Shown here piece after piece: positions 1 to 6,365 of a stretch of DNA of 16,414 nucleotides. The notes beneath the pieces were generated by a model that was not told the DNA's origin, made no database searches, and worked only from the letters and a program-made list of their open reading frames with translations. A program made the position numbers and the translations under genes. How positions within the stretch are numbered: position 1 is the stretch's first letter; each line of letters begins with the position of its first letter. Origin of the DNA: Clostridiales bacterium (GTDB lineage Bacteria; Bacillota; Clostridia; Oscillospirales; Acutalibacteraceae); the NCBI GenBank assembly GCA_019416395.1, contig DXXH01000060.1, positions 1 to 16,414 of the forward strand. Direction: 5' to 3'.

Positions 1-509
1 CTGATTTTGAAATACACTCCAAAACCGTTCTACATTTATTATTTACAGCCCGTTTCCCAATTCCACTCCTCGCCGTTTTCACTCTGGAACCAATTCCCCG
101 TTTTCAAAACCCAACATAGCTTCTTACTAAATTTTAAAGGTTTTCTATACTAAAGACTTCTCTCAAAAGGAATCCTTGCGGGTAAACAAGGCTTTTGAAG
201 ATTTCTTTACCAGTGAAAAGCTCTTTCTCTAGGAAGCATTCTACTTCTCGCTGTTCGACGTTGCTTTCGCATTTTACCAAGAAAGATAAGCACTCCTAAA
301 AATTTCTCTTCTCTTTAAAAGGTTTCTTTCTCCAGCAATTACGCCAAACCGTTTTCAAATGACCTCTTACAGCAAAGCCTTTCGGAAAACGATGTTTACG
401 TTTTGAAGCTTTTGAGTTCGTCAAAACCGGAAAAACTCCGTTCCACTTACTTCCGGCCTTTGCGAAGCTGCTGTTGAAGATCTGGTAGATTTCTCTATCT
501 CTTATCTTC
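1..509 (-). other. Long non-coding leader, possibly of an rRNA operon running off the left edge
   Basis: This AT-rich stretch carries no convincing gene. The only open frame of note (296-544, minus) overlaps the promoter's own -35 and -10 elements, so it cannot be read in full from that promoter. Transcription from the consensus promoter at 516-544 would traverse at least 500 nt before leaving the window. A near-perfect promoter, an A-rich upstream tract and a long untranslated AT-rich leader are typical of Firmicute rRNA operons, so a 16S gene could lie just beyond position 1. That is inference: no 16S sequence is visible. The motif CCGTTTTCA (plus strand) recurs at 73-81, 98-106 and 349-357, the first two each preceded by CCAATTCC (57-64, 90-97). 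An mRNA leader for another gene is the alternative. Confidence 0.45.
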
Positions 510-515
510 GCCTTT

Positions 516-544
516 ATTATAGCGCCGTATTTCCAGTTTGTCAA
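516..544 (-). promoter_or_regulatory. Perfect-consensus sigma-A promoter, rrn-like
   Basis: Read on the minus strand, TTGACA (539-544) is followed by a 17-bp spacer and TATAAT (516-521), matching the housekeeping consensus at all twelve positions. The sequence upstream of the -35 (about 545-570) is an A-rich tract on the minus strand that resembles an UP element. The expected start is near 509. Perfect promoters are rare and are usually found at rRNA, tRNA or other very highly expressed operons. Confidence 0.85.
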
Positions 545-647
545 TAGTATTTTTCTTTTTTCTTGAAAAAGTTTAGATAAAAATCACATAGAAGCTTTTG
601 TATATTCGTAAGCTCCTTTGAAAATCGCCTCTTTGTAAAAACACCGC

Positions 648-676
648 TTGACTATGGAATTGATTTACGGTACAAT
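648..676 (+). promoter_or_regulatory. Sigma-A promoter of the DUF1292 gene
   Basis: TTGACT (648-653), a 17-bp spacer and TACAAT (671-676). The predicted start near 683 gives a very short leader that contains the ribosome binding site AAAGGAG (687-693). It is divergent from the 516-544 promoter, with about 100 bp between the two -35 elements. Confidence 0.8.
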
Positions 677-702
677 GACTTTGGAGAAAGGAGCGTGTGC
701 AA

Positions 703-1002
703 ATGGACCATGAATATGAAGCTGACCTTCTCACCTTGTTAGATGACGAAGGCCAGGAGCATGAATTTGAAATTATCGACGAGCTGGAAAACGATGACGG
801 CCATTACTTGGCCCTGGTCCCTACACAACAGGAACCTGACGAGATCGCTTCCGACGCGGAAACGTACTATATTTTTGAAGTCATTGAGGAAGACGGCGAA
901 GAACAGCTTCAGGAAGTAGAAGACGACGAGCTGTTGGATAAGTTGGCTGAAATCTTTGAGGAGCGCTTTAACGAAGCTTATTTTGACGGCGACGAGGAAT
1001 AA
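703..1002 (+). CDS. DUF1292 domain-containing protein
   Basis: A small, strongly acidic protein of 99 residues, rich in Asp and Glu throughout, with the DUF1292 pattern: an N-terminal block of the type ADLLTLLDDEGQEHEFEIID, then a YLALVP block, a YYIFEV block and an acidic C-terminus ending in FEERFNEAYFDGDEE. The family is widespread in Firmicutes and its biochemical role is unknown. In many Firmicutes it sits beside ruvX (yrrK/yrzB in Bacillus); here ruvX is 4.3 kb away on the other strand. I chose ATG 703 because AAAGGAG ends at 693, leaving a 9-nt gap. An in-frame GTG at 697 would leave only 3 nt. No terminator separates it from the RNA gene downstream, so the two may share a transcript. 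The family call is secure; the function is not known. Confidence 0.9.
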   Translation: MDHEYEADLLTLLDDEGQEHEFEIIDELENDDGHYLALVPTQQEPDEIASDAETYYIFEVIEEDGEEQLQEVEDDELLDKLAEIFEERFNEAYFDGDEE

Positions 1003-1077
1003 AAACCCCGGGTCTGGCGTATCCTTAAAAAAGCTTTGATTTGACCTCTTCCCTATTTGAAAAAAGCAGTATTTTCC

Positions 1078-1313
1078 TGCCCGATGCGCGGACTGCGCAC
1101 ATATAACCCTACACTCGATTGAAAGGGAGCTCTGTCTCCGCATGCGGATTGCAGACCTCCCGGCACGGCTTTGACCGCTGCTGGAGGAAGGGAGCGTGAA
1201 CCATGCGGGGGGGCACCCACCTGCTTTTATGTAGCAGGTTATTGAGTTGCGCGATACGGTCGGGTGGGATTTGTTTTTAAAGCAAAAGCCGTGGAGTATT
1301 TCCACGGCTTTTT
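1078..1313 (+). ncRNA. Probable structured non-coding RNA (raiA-motif or 6S class?)
   Basis: The stretch lacks a plausible plus-strand ORF but is rich in nested complementary segments and ends in a canonical terminator. Visible pairings are 1136-1144 with 1202-1210 (9 bp, one wobble), enclosing 1156-1160 with 1183-1187 and a small hairpin at 1163-1181. A second domain pairs 1214-1218 with 1262-1266, enclosing ACCTGC/GCAGGT (1219-1224/1234-1239). A 5' hairpin pairs TGCGC/GCGCA around 1084-1099, and CCCGA near 1081 could pair with TCGGG near 1260. Unpaired purine-rich blocks (about 1186-1199 and 1241-1257) look like conserved motif sequence. Size and terminator fit either the raiA-motif class or a 6S RNA. 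I cannot assign the family by eye. The 5' end is uncertain: a TATAAC at 1102-1107 could be a -10 element giving a start near 1112, but no good -35 is visible. Confidence 0.6.
1284..1313 (+). terminator. Rho-independent terminator of the ncRNA
   Basis: A 10-bp stem (1286-1295 with 1301-1310, AAGCCGTGGA/TCCACGGCTT) with loop GTATT and a T-run at 1309-1313. It ends the plus-strand DUF1292/ncRNA transcription unit. Confidence 0.9.
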
Positions 1314-1366
1314 GTGTTGCCCTGCTACAAGGATTCCCTGTTCAGACTGGGAGCCGGAATCCTCAC

Positions 1367-1406
1367 AAAAAAGCCTGCGGTATGAAAACACACCGCAGGC
1401 TTTTTT
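1367..1406 (-). terminator. Terminator of the Gfo/Idh gene, bidirectional
   Basis: An 11-bp stem (1371-1381 with 1392-1402, core GCCTGCGGT/ACCGCAGGC). It is flanked by AAAAAA at 1367-1372 (a T-run on the minus strand) and TTTTTT at 1401-1406 on the plus strand, so it can act both ways. It lies 23 bp beyond the oxidoreductase stop codon and faces the terminator at 1284-1313. Confidence 0.9.
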
Positions 1407-1428
1407 CTCTTTAGCGCTATCAGGATTT

Positions 1429-2475
1429 TTAGATAGTGATAACCTGGTTTTTTTCAGCAGACTCGAAGATGACTTCCATCAAATGCATCAACTCACGCTG
1501 CTGGTCATGGGTGACGATGGGCTCCGCTTCCCCATTGACCACTTTGGCGATATTCCGGTAGTAGTCCTTGATATCGCAATGAATGCGGGGCAAGGGCAGC
1601 TCCTTGATCGTCTCAGGAGTGCGGGGAGCCATGGTCTTGGTCAAACCGGCGGCAGTGATGATCGGCACAGCGTCATGCTCTTCGTCACTGGTGGCCACAA
1701 TAATCTTGCCATTCACATTGAAGTCGTCAATCTGAGCGGTACCGTTCACGCCCTGAATGTACCAGCGGGGCAGATTGATAAAGTTGCTGGTACCGACTTC
1801 CACAGTGAAGATCAAGCCATCGTCAAAGGTGAAGGTAGCAGTAAAGCCATCGTCCACCTCTTCGTTGGTCACGTTGGACAGAGTGGCATACACAGTCTTA
1901 GGCATCTTGCCCATCATCATATTCATCTGGTCCAACAGATGCACGCCCCAGTCCAGAACCATGCCACCGCCATGCTCCTTGGTATTCCGCCAGTCACCAG
2001 GGATACCACGAGAACCATGCACACGGGACTGAATGGAGAACACACGGCCCAGGTCGCCAGATTTAGCGATCTTTTCAGCCACCCGGAAATCTTCGTCCCA
2101 GCGGCGGTTCTGGTGCACGGTAAACACGGAACCAGTCCGCTCGGAAGCAGCGATCATTTCCTCCAGAATGGAAGAGGAAGTGGTGACAGGCTTCTCGCTG
2201 ATAACCAGTTTGCCGGCCTCCATAGCCTGAATGCACACATCTTTGTGAGCGTCGTTGGGGATTGCCACCGTTACCACGTCCACGTTGGGATCTGCCAGCA
2301 GAGCTTCATAGCTCTCGTATGCTTTGATTCCAACTTCTTCCGCGGCCTTGTTCCGCTCCGGCAAGATGTCATACACGCCAGCCAGATGCACTTCCGGGAT
2401 TTCCTGGAGCAGCCGGGTATGCCAGCCGCCCATTCCGCCGTAGCCAACTACAGCTACATTAACGATCCTTCCCAT
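1429..2475 (-). CDS. Gfo/Idh/MocA family NAD(P)-dependent oxidoreductase
   Basis: A 348-residue protein, the usual length for this family of dehydrogenases acting on sugars, inositols and related cyclic polyols. The Rossmann fold opens with GYGGMGGWH (residues 11-19). The family Glu-Lys-Pro motif EKP is at 94-96, supplying the lysine that contacts cofactor and substrate. The C-terminal catalytic domain has GGGMVLDWGVHLLD (169-182), with the conserved D175 and H179 expected to act on the substrate. Start ATG 2475 is preceded by GGAGG with a 9-nt gap. Substrate cannot be read from sequence: no sugar kinase, transporter or inositol gene is adjacent. It lies 96 bp downstream of mgtE on the same strand, so read-through from mgtE is possible; I saw no good promoter in the gap. 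Family is certain, specificity unknown. Confidence 0.93.
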   Translation of the reverse strand: MGRIVNVAVVGYGGMGGWHTRLLQEIPEVHLAGVYDILPERNKAAEEVGIKAYESYEALLADPNVDVVTVAIPNDAHKDVCIQAMEAGKLVISEKPVTTSSSILEEMIAASERTGSVFTVHQNRRWDEDFRVAEKIAKSGDLGRVFSIQSRVHGSRGIPGDWRNTKEHGGGMVLDWGVHLLDQMNMMMGKMPKTVYATLSNVTNEEVDDGFTATFTFDDGLIFTVEVGTSNFINLPRWYIQGVNGTAQIDDFNVNGKIIVATSDEEHDAVPIITAAGLTKTMAPRTPETIKELPLPRIHCDIKDYYRNIAKVVNGEAEPIVTHDQQRELMHLMEVIFESAEKNQVITI

Positions 2476-2524
2476 TTTTTCTTTCCTCCGAAAAAAGATA
2501 AAGATTTATGAGCAAGGACGGCCC

Positions 2525-2540
2525 AAGGGGTAATCCCCTT
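2525..2540. repeat. Small hairpin in the mgtE-oxidoreductase gap
   Basis: A perfect 6-bp inverted repeat, AAGGGG-TAAT-CCCCTT, in the 96-bp intergenic space. No T-run follows on either strand, so it is more likely an mRNA processing or stability hairpin than an intrinsic terminator. Confidence 0.45.
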
Positions 2541-2571
2541 CGTACTCCCGCCCTGTGTCATACAAAAACAC

Positions 2572-3906
2572 TTAAATCCTCAACAGCAGCTTGGCGATAT
2601 TGAAATAAATCATCAAAGCCACCGCGTCAACAATAGTGGTGATCAACGGGCTAGCCATCACCGTGGGGTCAAACCCGATCCGTTTCGCCAAAATGGGCAA
2701 CGTACCGCCTACCACGTTAGACACCAGCACCACAACCACCAGGGTCAGGCACACAACTGCGGCAATCAACATAGAAACGTGGTCTACCACCATCAGCTTC
2801 AGAAAATTGGTTGCCGCCAAAGTCATTCCACAGAGAAGCGCCACAGCCGATTCCTTAAAAATCACCCGGGGAACATCGATATAACGGATTTCCCCCAAGG
2901 AAAGCCCACGGATAATGGTGGTCGAAGACTGGCTGCCAGAATTGCCGCCCGTATCCATCAACATGGGAATAAAGCTGGACAACACCAGATTGGCCGCCAA
3001 AGCATCTTCGTAGGAAGAGATGATTCCACTGGTAAACGTAGCGGAAATCATCAGGAATAACAGCCAGGGAACACGCTTACGCCAAGTCTCAAACACACTT
3101 GTCTTGATGTAGGGTTTGTCCGAAGGGGCGATAGCCGCCATCTTCTCGATGTCTTCCGTAGCCTCTTCCTGGATAACGTCAATGGCGTCGTCTACTGTGA
3201 CAATTCCAACGAGACGTTCCTCAGCATCTACTACAGGTACCGCCAAAAAGTCGTATTTGCTCAAAATCCGGGCAGCTTCTTCCTGGTCGGTGTGGGTGCT
3301 GACGAACTTCACATTGGTTTCCATAATATTCCGCAGCACTTCTGTCTTGGGCGAAAGCAACAGGTCACGCACAGTGACAATGCCTTCCAGCTTCCGACGG
3401 CTATCGGTCACATAACAGGTATAGATGGTTTCGCTGTCCAAACCTGTGGCACGAATCCGGTCAAATGCCTGTTCCACCGTCATGCTGCGTTTGAGATCCA
3501 CATATTCCATGGTCATGATGCTGCCAGCGCTATCCTTGGGATAGTTGAGGACCTGGTTGATCATCTTCCGGGTATCCTCGTCCACATGGCGGAGAATTCT
3601 CTTCACCACATTGGCGGGCATCTCCTCGATCATGTCCACGGTATCGTCCAGGAACAGCTGGCTCATCACTTCGTCCAGCTCTTTATCGCTGAACCCTTTC
3701 ACCAGGATTTCCTGGGAATCGCCGTCCATATAGGCAAAGGCATCGGCCGCCAATTCCTTTGGCAGCAGCCGGAACACGATGGGCATACTCTGCTCCGGAA
3801 GTTCCTCGAGCAGAACCGCGGCGTCCGCCGGGTTCATGTCCTTCACCTGGGTGGCGATTTCTGGATATTTGCGCTCTTCCAAAAGCTCCAAGATTTTTTC
3901 TTTCAT
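2572..3906 (-). CDS. mgtE: Magnesium transporter MgtE
   Basis: A 444-residue inner-membrane Mg2+ channel with all standard parts: a helical N domain (about 5-125, with MNPADAAVLLEELPE), two CBS domains (about 131-190 and 195-255) that sense intracellular Mg2+, a plug helix, and a C-terminal pore of about five membrane helices (279-444). The pore signature GGNSGSQSSTT (320-330) is present, as is the conserved Asp427 in TTIVDAVALM on the last helix, the position of the ion-binding aspartate in the Thermus protein by family knowledge. I start the gene at ATG 3906 because GGAGG (3916-3920) lies 9 nt upstream. An in-frame ATG at 3951 would add 15 residues without a ribosome binding site and with no family match. 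It has its own promoter and a long leader (3907-4184). Confidence 0.95.
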   Translation of the reverse strand: MKEKILELLEERKYPEIATQVKDMNPADAAVLLEELPEQSMPIVFRLLPKELAADAFAYMDGDSQEILVKGFSDKELDEVMSQLFLDDTVDMIEEMPANVVKRILRHVDEDTRKMINQVLNYPKDSAGSIMTMEYVDLKRSMTVEQAFDRIRATGLDSETIYTCYVTDSRRKLEGIVTVRDLLLSPKTEVLRNIMETNVKFVSTHTDQEEAARILSKYDFLAVPVVDAEERLVGIVTVDDAIDVIQEEATEDIEKMAAIAPSDKPYIKTSVFETWRKRVPWLLFLMISATFTSGIISSYEDALAANLVLSSFIPMLMDTGGNSGSQSSTTIIRGLSLGEIRYIDVPRVIFKESAVALLCGMTLAATNFLKLMVVDHVSMLIAAVVCLTLVVVVLVSNVVGGTLPILAKRIGFDPTVMASPLITTIVDAVALMIYFNIAKLLLRI

Positions 3907-4184
3907 GGGGTTGTACCTCCTCTGAGTTTGATAGGAGAGAAAATACAACACAAAACCAAAAGCACAGCGGCTTGCCGCGCTGGAGATTTACCCCTTGGAG
4001 CCAGAAGCTTCTAACAAAGCCGCCGGCAGCAAAGAGATCGGTTTACTCCAGCAAATACGGGATAAAAAGCCATTTTGGCCGCACTTTCCCCTCCGGGTTT
4101 TGTGCTGCCGCTACTTCGGGGGACGATCACTTTGCTCACCTCGTCTTGTTGTTGGATTGATGGGGTCCTGTTATTTCGGACACC
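3907..4184 (-). promoter_or_regulatory. Long structured 5' leader of mgtE, candidate regulatory RNA
   Basis: About 278 nt lie between the predicted start of transcription and the mgtE start codon, with no gene in them. On the minus strand I see a hairpin GACGA/TCGTC (4141-4145 with 4122-4126), a long-range 8-bp pairing CGGCAGCA/TGCTGCCG (4103-4110 with 4024-4031), and a GC-rich hairpin at 3965-3982 (CAGCG/CGCTG) followed by a U-rich tract (about 3949-3964) just ahead of the ribosome binding site, which could act as an attenuator. A 20-codon frame (4011-4073) is present but its ribosome binding site is poorly spaced (16 nt). Many Firmicute mgtE genes carry an M-box riboswitch; I looked for its conserved blocks and did not recognise them here. 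Confidence 0.4.
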
Positions 4185-4190
4185 TTTATT

Positions 4191-4219
4191 ACTGTACCCG
4201 TTTCAATCGGATTTGTCAA
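4191..4219 (-). promoter_or_regulatory. Promoter of mgtE
   Basis: Read on the minus strand, TTGACA (4214-4219), a 17-bp spacer and TACAGT (4191-4196). The -35 lies directly beside the T-run of the degV terminator, so the two transcription units are packed with no spare sequence. The expected start is near 4184. Confidence 0.65.
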
Positions 4220-4220
4220 G

Positions 4221-4264
4221 AAAAAACGAGCCTGGGAAATGTTAAATCTCCGCAGGCTCTTTTT
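4221..4264 (-). terminator. Terminator of degV, bidirectional
   Basis: A 7-bp stem GAGCCTG/CAGGCTC (4228-4234 with 4253-4259). On the minus strand it is followed by six T residues (plus-strand A-run 4221-4226), and it also has a T-run at 4260-4264 on the plus strand. It lies 19 bp past the degV stop codon. Confidence 0.85.
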
Positions 4265-4282
4265 GTGCATATTCTGTAAGCA

Positions 4283-5155
4283 TTACCGCTCTTTTCCCAG
4301 GAAGAACAGCGCCACGGTACCAGGACCGGAATGGGCGCCGATCACCGGGCCAATAAACCCGATTTTCACTTGCTGGACACCCAACTTCTCCCGGATTTGC
4401 TGTTCCACGTATCGGGCGTCTTCCACGCAGTCGCCATGACTGATAAACACCATCTGCTCCGCGGGATTGATTGCCGTTTCTTCCATACGTTTTACAATGG
4501 CGTCCAAAGACTGTTTTCTCCCCCGCACTTTCGCCACGGGGATCAGGTGACCCGCATTGTCCACATGAAGCACCGGCTTGATATTCAAAATGGTTCCCAC
4601 CACTGCCGTCGCCGTAGACACCCGGCCTCCACGCTTCAAATGGTTCAAATCGTCCACCGTAAACCAGTGACACAGATGCAGCGCGTTTTCCTTCAGCCAG
4701 GAAAGCACCTGGTCCAGGCTTTTCCCTTCCGAGCGCAGTTTCGCCGCATAGTATACCAACAGTCCTTCCCCCATGGAAGCGCACAGGGAATCAAACACTT
4801 CCAGCCGCCGGTCAGGAAAACGCTCCTTCAGCTCTTCACGAGCAAGCATGGCGCTTTGGTAAGTCCCGCTCAGGCCTGAGGAAAAAGCGATATACAGCAC
4901 GTCCTTCCCTGCTTCCAGCAAAGGAGTAAATACCTGGAGAAACTCTTCGGAATTGACCTGGGTGGTAGTGGACAAAGCGCCTGCCCGCAGCTTTTGATAA
5001 AACGTGGGATCGTCCATCTCCCCGCCCCCGGGGATATTGTGATAGGTTTTCCCCTCCATCATGTAGCAGAGGGGGATCACCTGTACATCAAGTTCCTCGA
5101 TAAGCGCCGATGTTAAATCCGCTGTGGAATCGGTAATGATCTGGTAATTTCCCAT
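4283..5155 (-). CDS. DegV family fatty-acid-binding protein
   Basis: A 290-residue cytosolic protein with the DegV fold. Members bind fatty acids, and FakB-type members present the carboxylate to the FakA kinase. Diagnostic motifs are IITDSTADL (residues 6-14), LSTTTQVNSEEF (61-72), the carboxylate-binding SSGLSGTYQSA (92-102), a cysteine-containing HGDC segment and a terminal GAHSGPGTVALFF block. Start ATG 5155 has GGAGG 8 nt upstream. A longer in-frame reading back to 5248 adds a basic, unconserved 31-residue tail and crosses the promoter, so I reject it. No fakA-like kinase is nearby, so the partner is unknown. It has its own promoter (5226-5254) and terminator. The family is clear; the bound lipid is not. 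Confidence 0.93.
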   Translation of the reverse strand: MGNYQIITDSTADLTSALIEELDVQVIPLCYMMEGKTYHNIPGGGEMDDPTFYQKLRAGALSTTTQVNSEEFLQVFTPLLEAGKDVLYIAFSSGLSGTYQSAMLAREELKERFPDRRLEVFDSLCASMGEGLLVYYAAKLRSEGKSLDQVLSWLKENALHLCHWFTVDDLNHLKRGGRVSTATAVVGTILNIKPVLHVDNAGHLIPVAKVRGRKQSLDAIVKRMEETAINPAEQMVFISHGDCVEDARYVEQQIREKLGVQQVKIGFIGPVIGAHSGPGTVALFFLGKER

Positions 5156-5225
5156 TGTCCTCTCCTCCCTGCGCTTTGGAGCGCCATCCGACCGGCGCCC
5201 TCTGGCGCGCGTTGCTTTTATAAAA

Positions 5226-5254
5226 AGTATACTGGATTTTCCAGCCAATGTAAA
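5226..5254 (-). promoter_or_regulatory. Promoter of degV
   Basis: Read on the minus strand, TTTACA (5249-5254), a 17-bp spacer and TATACT (5226-5231). It sits between the ruvX stop codon (5278) and degV, so degV can be transcribed independently of the pyrimidine operon. The expected start is near 5219. Confidence 0.7.
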
Positions 5255-5277
5255 CCGATTGGATCCTTTTCCCAGGC

Positions 5278-5706
5278 TCAGCTTTCCAATCTGTGCATCC
5301 TGCGGTAATCCAAGTAGTTTTGCAGAATTACCGTCGCCGCCACAGCGTCCACCACTGCCTTACGGCGTTTTCCCCGGGTATTGGTCTCATTCAAGTATCC
5401 GTGAGCTGTGACTGTGGTACCACGTTCATCTACAAAGTCCACCGGTAAACCGGAAATCTCTTTCAACTTTTCCCCGATCTCCCGGGCGTTTTGCGCGCTC
5501 TCCCCTTCGCTGCCGTCCATGTTCCGGGGCAATCCCACTGCGAAAAGCTCCGCGTGTCTCTCTTTCGCGAGAAGTACGATCTGTTCGATCAGCCGCTCCC
5601 GGTTACGCTCCTGGATTACTGTCAGCGGCGACGCCAACAACTCCCCTTGGTCACAAACAGCTACTCCCGTGCGGGCTTTTCCCAAATCGATCCCTAGAAT
5701 AATCAT
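5278..5706 (-). CDS. ruvX: Holliday junction resolvase-like protein RuvX/YqgF
   Basis: A 142-residue RNase H-fold protein of normal length. It has the N-terminal GIDLGKARTGVA motif (residues 5-16, D7 as first catalytic acid), VGLPRNMDG (57-65), DERGTT (93-98) and the C-terminal D120-containing VVDAVAATVILQNYL block. The family is reported as a Holliday junction resolvase in some bacteria and as a pre-16S rRNA 5'-end maturase (YqgF) in Escherichia coli. Its start codon overlaps the stop of the upstream phosphatase gene in an ATGA (5703-5706), implying translational coupling. It is the last gene of the pyrimidine operon. No strong terminator is visible after it, only a weak GATTGGA/TCCAATC inverted repeat around 5255-5290, so some read-through into degV is likely. 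Confidence 0.95.
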   Translation of the reverse strand: MIILGIDLGKARTGVAVCDQGELLASPLTVIQERNRERLIEQIVLLAKERHAELFAVGLPRNMDGSEGESAQNAREIGEKLKEISGLPVDFVDERGTTVTAHGYLNETNTRGKRRKAVVDAVAATVILQNYLDYRRMHRLES

Positions 5707-6365
5707 ATGGCCTCTGTGTGGAAGGTATACTGCGTGGGAGAATGACGCAGTTCTTCCGGCAAATGGGATTGGTCGTTGATGGTTTTCCAGGTAAGTTTCC
5801 CGTCTTCCGCTTCTAAGACGCTGACGCTGGTATTTCCGAAAACCACACTTTTCCGCAGCCCCTCAATGGAGCCGTACTGCACTCGGGCATACAGATTGCG
5901 GATCACGCCTCCATGAGTGGAAATCGCCACCCGCTTCCCGGGATTATCCGCAATGATCTGGTCGATGGTCCGGTTGATTCTCTCGTAAACCTGAACCATG
6001 GTCTCCCCGCCGGGAAACACGCATAAATCCGGGGAAAAGTCCCAATTGTGAGCCAGCTCCGGATATTTTACCCCAATCTCCGTAAGCAGTTGGTTCTCAA
6101 TTTCCCCCACATCGATTTCCAAAAGGCCATCGTCTTTCTGAATGGAAAGCCCGTGAAATTTATTGATGGCCTCTGCAGTTTTGTACGCCCGAATCAGGGG
6201 ACTGGAGTAAATGGCGTCTAAAGTCTCGTTGCGAAACCGGAGGGAAAGGAGTTCCAGCTGCTTTTCCCCAGTCTCGCTTACCGGGGCGTCAAACCTGCCC
6301 TGGAACCGGCCGGACAGATTTCCCGCCGACTGGCAATGGCGCACAATATACAACGTGGTTACCAA
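5703..6365 (-). CDS. Histidine phosphatase family protein (phosphoglycerate mutase-like)
   Basis: A 220-residue member of the histidine phosphatase superfamily. The phospho-accepting His10 lies in RHCQSAGN (9-16); the usual RHG triad is RHC here, a variant seen in family members. R59 (SSPLIRAYKTAE), E83 (LLEIDVGE) and the second catalytic His151 (ISTHGGVIRN) complete the active site. Substrate is not predictable: close relatives include broad phosphatases, cobalamin-type alpha-ribazole phosphatases and 2,3-bisphosphoglycerate-dependent mutases. The frame opens with TTG at 6365, overlapping the pyrD stop by 7 nt, with a G-rich stretch (GGGGG) about 10 nt upstream. A second TTG at 6353 would remove four residues. 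No in-frame ATG fits, so the exact start is uncertain. It is coupled to pyrD upstream and ruvX downstream. Confidence 0.88.
   Translation of the reverse strand: MVTTLYIVRHCQSAGNLSGRFQGRFDAPVSETGEKQLELLSLRFRNETLDAIYSSPLIRAYKTAEAINKFHGLSIQKDDGLLEIDVGEIENQLLTEIGVKYPELAHNWDFSPDLCVFPGGETMVQVYERINRTIDQIIADNPGKRVAISTHGGVIRNLYARVQYGSIEGLRKSVVFGNTSVSVLEAEDGKLTWKTINDQSHLPEELRHSPTQYTFHTEAI

Noticed and set aside
296..544. An 82-residue minus-strand frame at the left edge
   Set aside because: Its start lies upstream of the -10 element of the strong promoter it would need, it has no ribosome binding site, and its Lys/Arg/Phe-rich composition looks like translated non-coding AT-rich DNA.
739..1305. A 188-residue minus-strand frame across the DUF1292 gene and the RNA
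   Set aside because: It crosses a real gene, the putative RNA and a terminator hairpin, has no domain and no family resemblance.
1264..2511. A 415-residue open frame on the plus strand
   Set aside because: It is antisense to the Gfo/Idh gene, begins inside the ncRNA terminator region and shows no domain. The minus-strand gene has clear motifs and a ribosome binding site.
4011..4073. A 20-codon leader peptide ahead of mgtE
   Set aside because: The nearest ribosome binding site is 16 nt upstream, too far, and the peptide lacks the Pro or acidic runs known for Mg2+-responsive leader peptides. Kept only as a possibility.
3907..4184. M-box, manganese (yybP-ykoY), cobalamin, c-di-AMP (ydaO) or T-box element in the mgtE leader
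   Set aside because: I scanned for the conserved core sequences of these classes as I know them and found no convincing match, so I report only an unassigned leader.
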